23,362 nt of DNA. Origin: Holdemanella hominis. Lineage in GTDB: Bacteria; Bacillota_I; Bacilli_A; Erysipelotrichales; Erysipelotrichaceae. The DNA lies in the NCBI RefSeq assembly GCF_014306155.1, contig NZ_JACRWH010000032.1:1-23362 (forward strand), in the 5' to 3' direction. A model generated the notes under the pieces. The model saw only the letters and a program-made list of their open reading frames with translations. It was not told the DNA's origin and did not search any database. Below are positions 21,397 through 23,362 of this stretch, in pieces. The translations under genes and the position numbers were made by a program. Each line of letters begins with the position of its first letter. The stretch's first letter is position 1.

Positions 21397-21722
21397 TGAA
21401 TAACTATAAAGTCAGCTATTCTGGAGAGGCACTTTCCGATTTACGTGAAATTTATTCTTATATTTCGTATGAACTTCTTGTTCCTAAAACTGCTGCCGCT
21501 CAAATAAAGCGTATTCGAGAAAAAATCCGTTCATTAGATTTTATGCCAGCTTGTCATGAGCTAGTTGGATGGGAGCCTTGGCAATCGATGAATATGCATC
21601 AGCTGCCTATAGATAATTATATTGCATATTATCTTGTTGATGACAAGACAAAGATGGTTATAATAACTCGAATATTCTATGGCGGCCGTGACATTAAAGG
21701 AATTATTAATTCAAATATATAA
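21393..21722 (+). CDS. RelE/ParE-family toxin
   Basis: 109 residues. RelE/ParE-fold features: YKVSYSGEALSDLREIYSYI (N-terminal strand and helix), AQIKRIREKIRSLDFMPACH, and the C-terminal sheet LPIDNYIAYYLVDDKTKMVI followed by TRIFYGGRDI. The RelE-type Arg/Lys catalytic residues cannot be assigned with certainty; the IIxRIFYGGRDI ending is common to ParE/RelE/YafQ relatives. Expected to act as an mRNA interferase or gyrase poison, neutralised by the antitoxin just upstream. ATG at 21393 overlaps the antitoxin stop; a second ATG (21396) is also possible. Confidence 0.9.
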   Translation: MMNNYKVSYSGEALSDLREIYSYISYELLVPKTAAAQIKRIREKIRSLDFMPACHELVGWEPWQSMNMHQLPIDNYIAYYLVDDKTKMVIITRIFYGGRDIKGIINSNI

Positions 21723-21726
21723 ACTG

Positions 21727-21758
21727 AAATGGAACTTTTAACTAGGAGTTCCATTTTT
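21727..21758 (+). terminator. Terminator of the toxin-antitoxin operon
   Basis: Stem AAATGGAACT / AGTTCCATTT (21727-21736 and 21747-21756), loop of 10, then TT. Confidence 0.85.
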
Positions 21759-21824
21759 AGTGTGCATTAAGATAGGTTTATTTGATAAAATAAAGACACA
21801 ATGAATGACTAGGAGACAATTACG

Positions 21825-22679
21825 ATGAATAAACAATACAATTATACAAATATCATAAATGAAACTCTAATATTGACTGTTGCGGTTGGAATTATTGGTG
21901 CAGCCGTCTATTTTTTTCTTGTGCCCAGTCATACTTCAGTAAGTAGTATTTCTGGATTGGGTATTATACTATCTAATTTTATACCTCTACCATTATCAGT
22001 CATCACCATGATTTTAAATGTCGTTTTATTGATTATTGGATTTTTGACTTGTGGTAAAGAATTTGGCGTAAAAACAGTATATACAAGTATTATGCTTCCT
22101 GTTTTTCTTGCATTTTTTGAAATTATTTTTCCAAATTTTGTATCTTTCACAAACAGTCAAGAACTCGATGTATTGTGCTACATTCTTGTAGTGAGCGTGG
22201 GACTGAGTATTTTATTTAATCGAAATGCTTCATCAGGTGGTCTTGATATTGTCGCAAAGATCATGAATAAATATCTGCATATGGAACTAGGAAAAGCAAT
22301 GTCCTTATCGGGTATGTGTGTGGCCTTATCCGCAGCCCTTGTTTATGATAAGAAAACAGTTGTATTAAGTATTTTGGGCACTTATTTTAATGGCATTGTT
22401 CTAGATCACTTTATCTTTGATCATAATATTAAACGAAGAGTATGTATCATCACTCCAAAAGAAAAAGAGCTTCGTGAATTTATCATTCATGAACTACATA
22501 GTGGAGCAACCGTGTATGAAGCGTATGGTGCATACAACATGGAAAAGCGCAATGAAATCATCACAATCGTGGATAAAGCGGAATATCAAAAGTTGATGAA
22601 ATTCATCAATACACTCGATCCAAAAGCATTTATCACTGTATATAATGTATCGGATATGCGATATCAACCAAAGATTTGA
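21825..22679 (+). CDS. YitT family membrane protein
   Basis: 284 residues; AGGAGA ribosome binding site. About five transmembrane helices in the first ~195 residues (e.g. TLILTVAVGIIGAAVYFFLV; FIPLPLSVITMILNVVLLII), with the family-typical NRNASSGGLDIVAKIMNKYL cytoplasmic turn. The C-terminal DUF2179 domain follows: RRVCIITPKEKELREFIIHE, then LHSGATVYEAYGAYN and RNEIITIVDKAEYQKLMKFI. DUF2179 is probably ligand-binding. Substrate unknown. Single-gene unit with its own terminator. Confidence 0.92.
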   Translation: MNKQYNYTNIINETLILTVAVGIIGAAVYFFLVPSHTSVSSISGLGIILSNFIPLPLSVITMILNVVLLIIGFLTCGKEFGVKTVYTSIMLPVFLAFFEIIFPNFVSFTNSQELDVLCYILVVSVGLSILFNRNASSGGLDIVAKIMNKYLHMELGKAMSLSGMCVALSAALVYDKKTVVLSILGTYFNGIVLDHFIFDHNIKRRVCIITPKEKELREFIIHELHSGATVYEAYGAYNMEKRNEIITIVDKAEYQKLMKFINTLDPKAFITVYNVSDMRYQPKI

Positions 22680-22703
22680 GTAAGGCAAGGCCTTACTTTT
22701 TTT
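22677..22703 (+). terminator. Terminator of the YitT gene
   Basis: Stem AGTAAGGC / GCCTTACT (22679-22686 and 22690-22697), three-base loop, then TTTTTTT. The stem begins in the stop codon. Confidence 0.88.
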
Positions 22704-22733
22704 CCTTTATTATGACCTATTTGGACAATACAT

Positions 22734-22762
22734 TTGATTCTAAATGGCTAAATGATTAATAT
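22734..22762 (+). promoter_or_regulatory. Promoter of the small membrane protein gene
   Basis: -35 TTGATT (22734-22739), 17-base spacer, -10 TAATAT (22757-22762); transcription would start ~13 bases before the ATG. Confidence 0.5.
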
Positions 22763-22781
22763 GAAGATAAGGAGATAGGGT

Positions 22782-22946
22782 ATGGATAAAAGGGTAATTA
22801 TTAATTGTGTAATCATAATTTTAATTTGGATTTGTAATCGTATGGCTTATTATTACTTATCGGGAAATACAAGTTTAATTGTGAGTGGCATAATCCTAAT
22901 TATTGGCTGCTTAATAATGTGGGGGTTCAACCATGAATATCGATGA
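22782..22946 (+). CDS. 54-residue two-helix membrane protein
   Basis: ATG at 22782 after AAGGAGATAGGGT. Two hydrophobic segments, VIINCVIIILIWICNR (~5-20) and SLIVSGIILIIGCLIMW (~31-47), are joined by a short polar turn (YYLSGNTS). Ends FNHEYR. It overlaps the start of the next ORF by 14 bases, so the two are probably coupled. No known family recognised; likely a small inner-membrane protein. Confidence 0.65.
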   Translation: MDKRVIINCVIIILIWICNRMAYYYLSGNTSLIVSGIILIIGCLIMWGFNHEYR

Positions 22947-23258
22947 ATATATAAGATTTGATGATATAAATAAACAATTTACCATTCCATCCGGTACATA
23001 TTCTTATAGTGATGTAGTTCGTGTTTCTGTCTTAAATGAAAAGGCTAAAGGAAAGGGTATTCCATTTACGGCTATACTTCCTTCAGGACCATTACCATTT
23101 GGGATTCTACAAGATCCATATCTATTTGTTGGAGTAAAGGTTGTATAAAAGATGAAACTATTTTGGCCATATATGTTTCTAAAGAAAAGACGATGGTCAA
23201 TATGAATCAATATATTAAAGATCGCAAGGTTGCAGAAAAGATAAAAGAGATAATATGA
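22933..23258 (+). pseudogene. Small PH-like or beta-rich protein gene, frameshifted
   Basis: The ORF from ATG 22933 reads MNIDEYIRFDDINKQFTIPS and continues GTYSYSDVVRVSVLNEKAKG, ending LFVGVKVV at a TAA (23146). Directly after, another frame reads IKDETILAIYVSKEKTMVNM, then NQYIKDRKVAEKIKEII, which continues the same fold (strand, then a terminal helix). A single lost base near 23143 explains the split. Together about 108 residues with alternating hydrophobic strands, as in small bacterial PH-like proteins. Function unknown. An assembly error cannot be excluded. Confidence 0.65.
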
Positions 23259-23354
23259 AGTGACCTCCTATTGTCAATACGTGGATTACGACTCATAATT
23301 GAATTGATTAAAAACACTTATGGTGTCGATGCCATAACACAATAGGAGGTCACT
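23259..23354. repeat. 16-bp inverted repeat enclosing a gene's ribosome binding site
   Basis: AGTGACCTCCTATTGT (23259-23274) is the exact reverse complement of ACAATAGGAGGTCACT (23339-23354). The right arm contains AGGAGG and abuts the ATG of the next gene. The 64 bases between include a smaller dyad TTATGG-N8-CCATAA. It may be a hairpin that hides the ribosome binding site in read-through transcripts, the end of a mobile element, or an invertible switch. Confidence 0.8.
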
Positions 23355-23362
23355 ATGAAAAG
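23355..23362 (+). CDS. Start of a gene cut by the window edge
   Basis: ATGAAAAG follows GGAGGTCACT with ideal spacing. Only the first two codons and part of the third are present, so the product cannot be judged. Confidence 0.5.

Overview
The window is AT-rich, densely coded DNA from a low-GC Firmicute. Strong AGGAGG-type ribosome binding sites, short U-tract terminators and core proteins (PyrG, EF-P, Cmk, Der, GpsA, HU) fit the Bacillota. The accessory gene content (AI-2E permease, YitT, a LexA-like S24 repressor with a YolD protein and a Y-family polymerase, DUF3791/DUF3990) suggests a gut or oral Erysipelotrichia-like organism. That placement is inferred from gene style, not from a marker-gene comparison.

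Layout. 124-477 is an isolated coiled-coil ORF. 492-2105 (-) is pyrG, divergent from an AI-2E family permease (2237-3394). 3455-7236 is a tight four-gene operon: ankyrin-like protein, WYL regulator, DUF2779 nuclease-like protein, zinc-dependent phospholipase C-like protein. 7246-7412 looks like a free-standing small RNA with its own promoter and terminator. Next come efp (7488-8048), then a core block: a tail-anchored charged protein, cmk, der, gpsA and HU (8115-12167). 12206-13671 is an MdoB/LtaS-type phosphoglycerol transferase with an overlapping 32-residue membrane peptide. 13738-14166 is an unknown membrane-anchored protein.

14169-16573 is a probable SOS-type mutagenesis module: a YolD-like gene, a convergent Y-family DNA polymerase broken by one frameshift and one stop codon, and a divergent XRE/S24 self-cleaving repressor. 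The yolD and polymerase promoters carry the same 25-bp sequence at the -35 region, which is a good operator candidate. A histidine-phosphatase gene follows the repressor.

The right third is accessory. It holds a translationally coupled DUF3791/DUF3990/small-protein triad (17213-18128) with an ADP-ribosyltransferase-like middle gene, a divergent cupin/HxlR pair, a decayed flavodoxin-fold oxidoreductase, a zinc alcohol dehydrogenase, and a DinJ/RelE-type toxin-antitoxin operon with a perfect 15-bp-arm palindrome in its promoter. After these come a YitT permease, a small two-helix membrane protein, a frameshifted small gene, and a 16-bp inverted repeat that buries the ribosome binding site of a gene cut by the window edge.

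The strongest candidates for something new are the DUF3791/DUF3990 triad, the operator-sharing mutagenesis module, the ~130-nt RNA before efp, the arginine at the EF-P tip, and the right-edge inverted repeat. No tRNA, rRNA or CRISPR array was seen.
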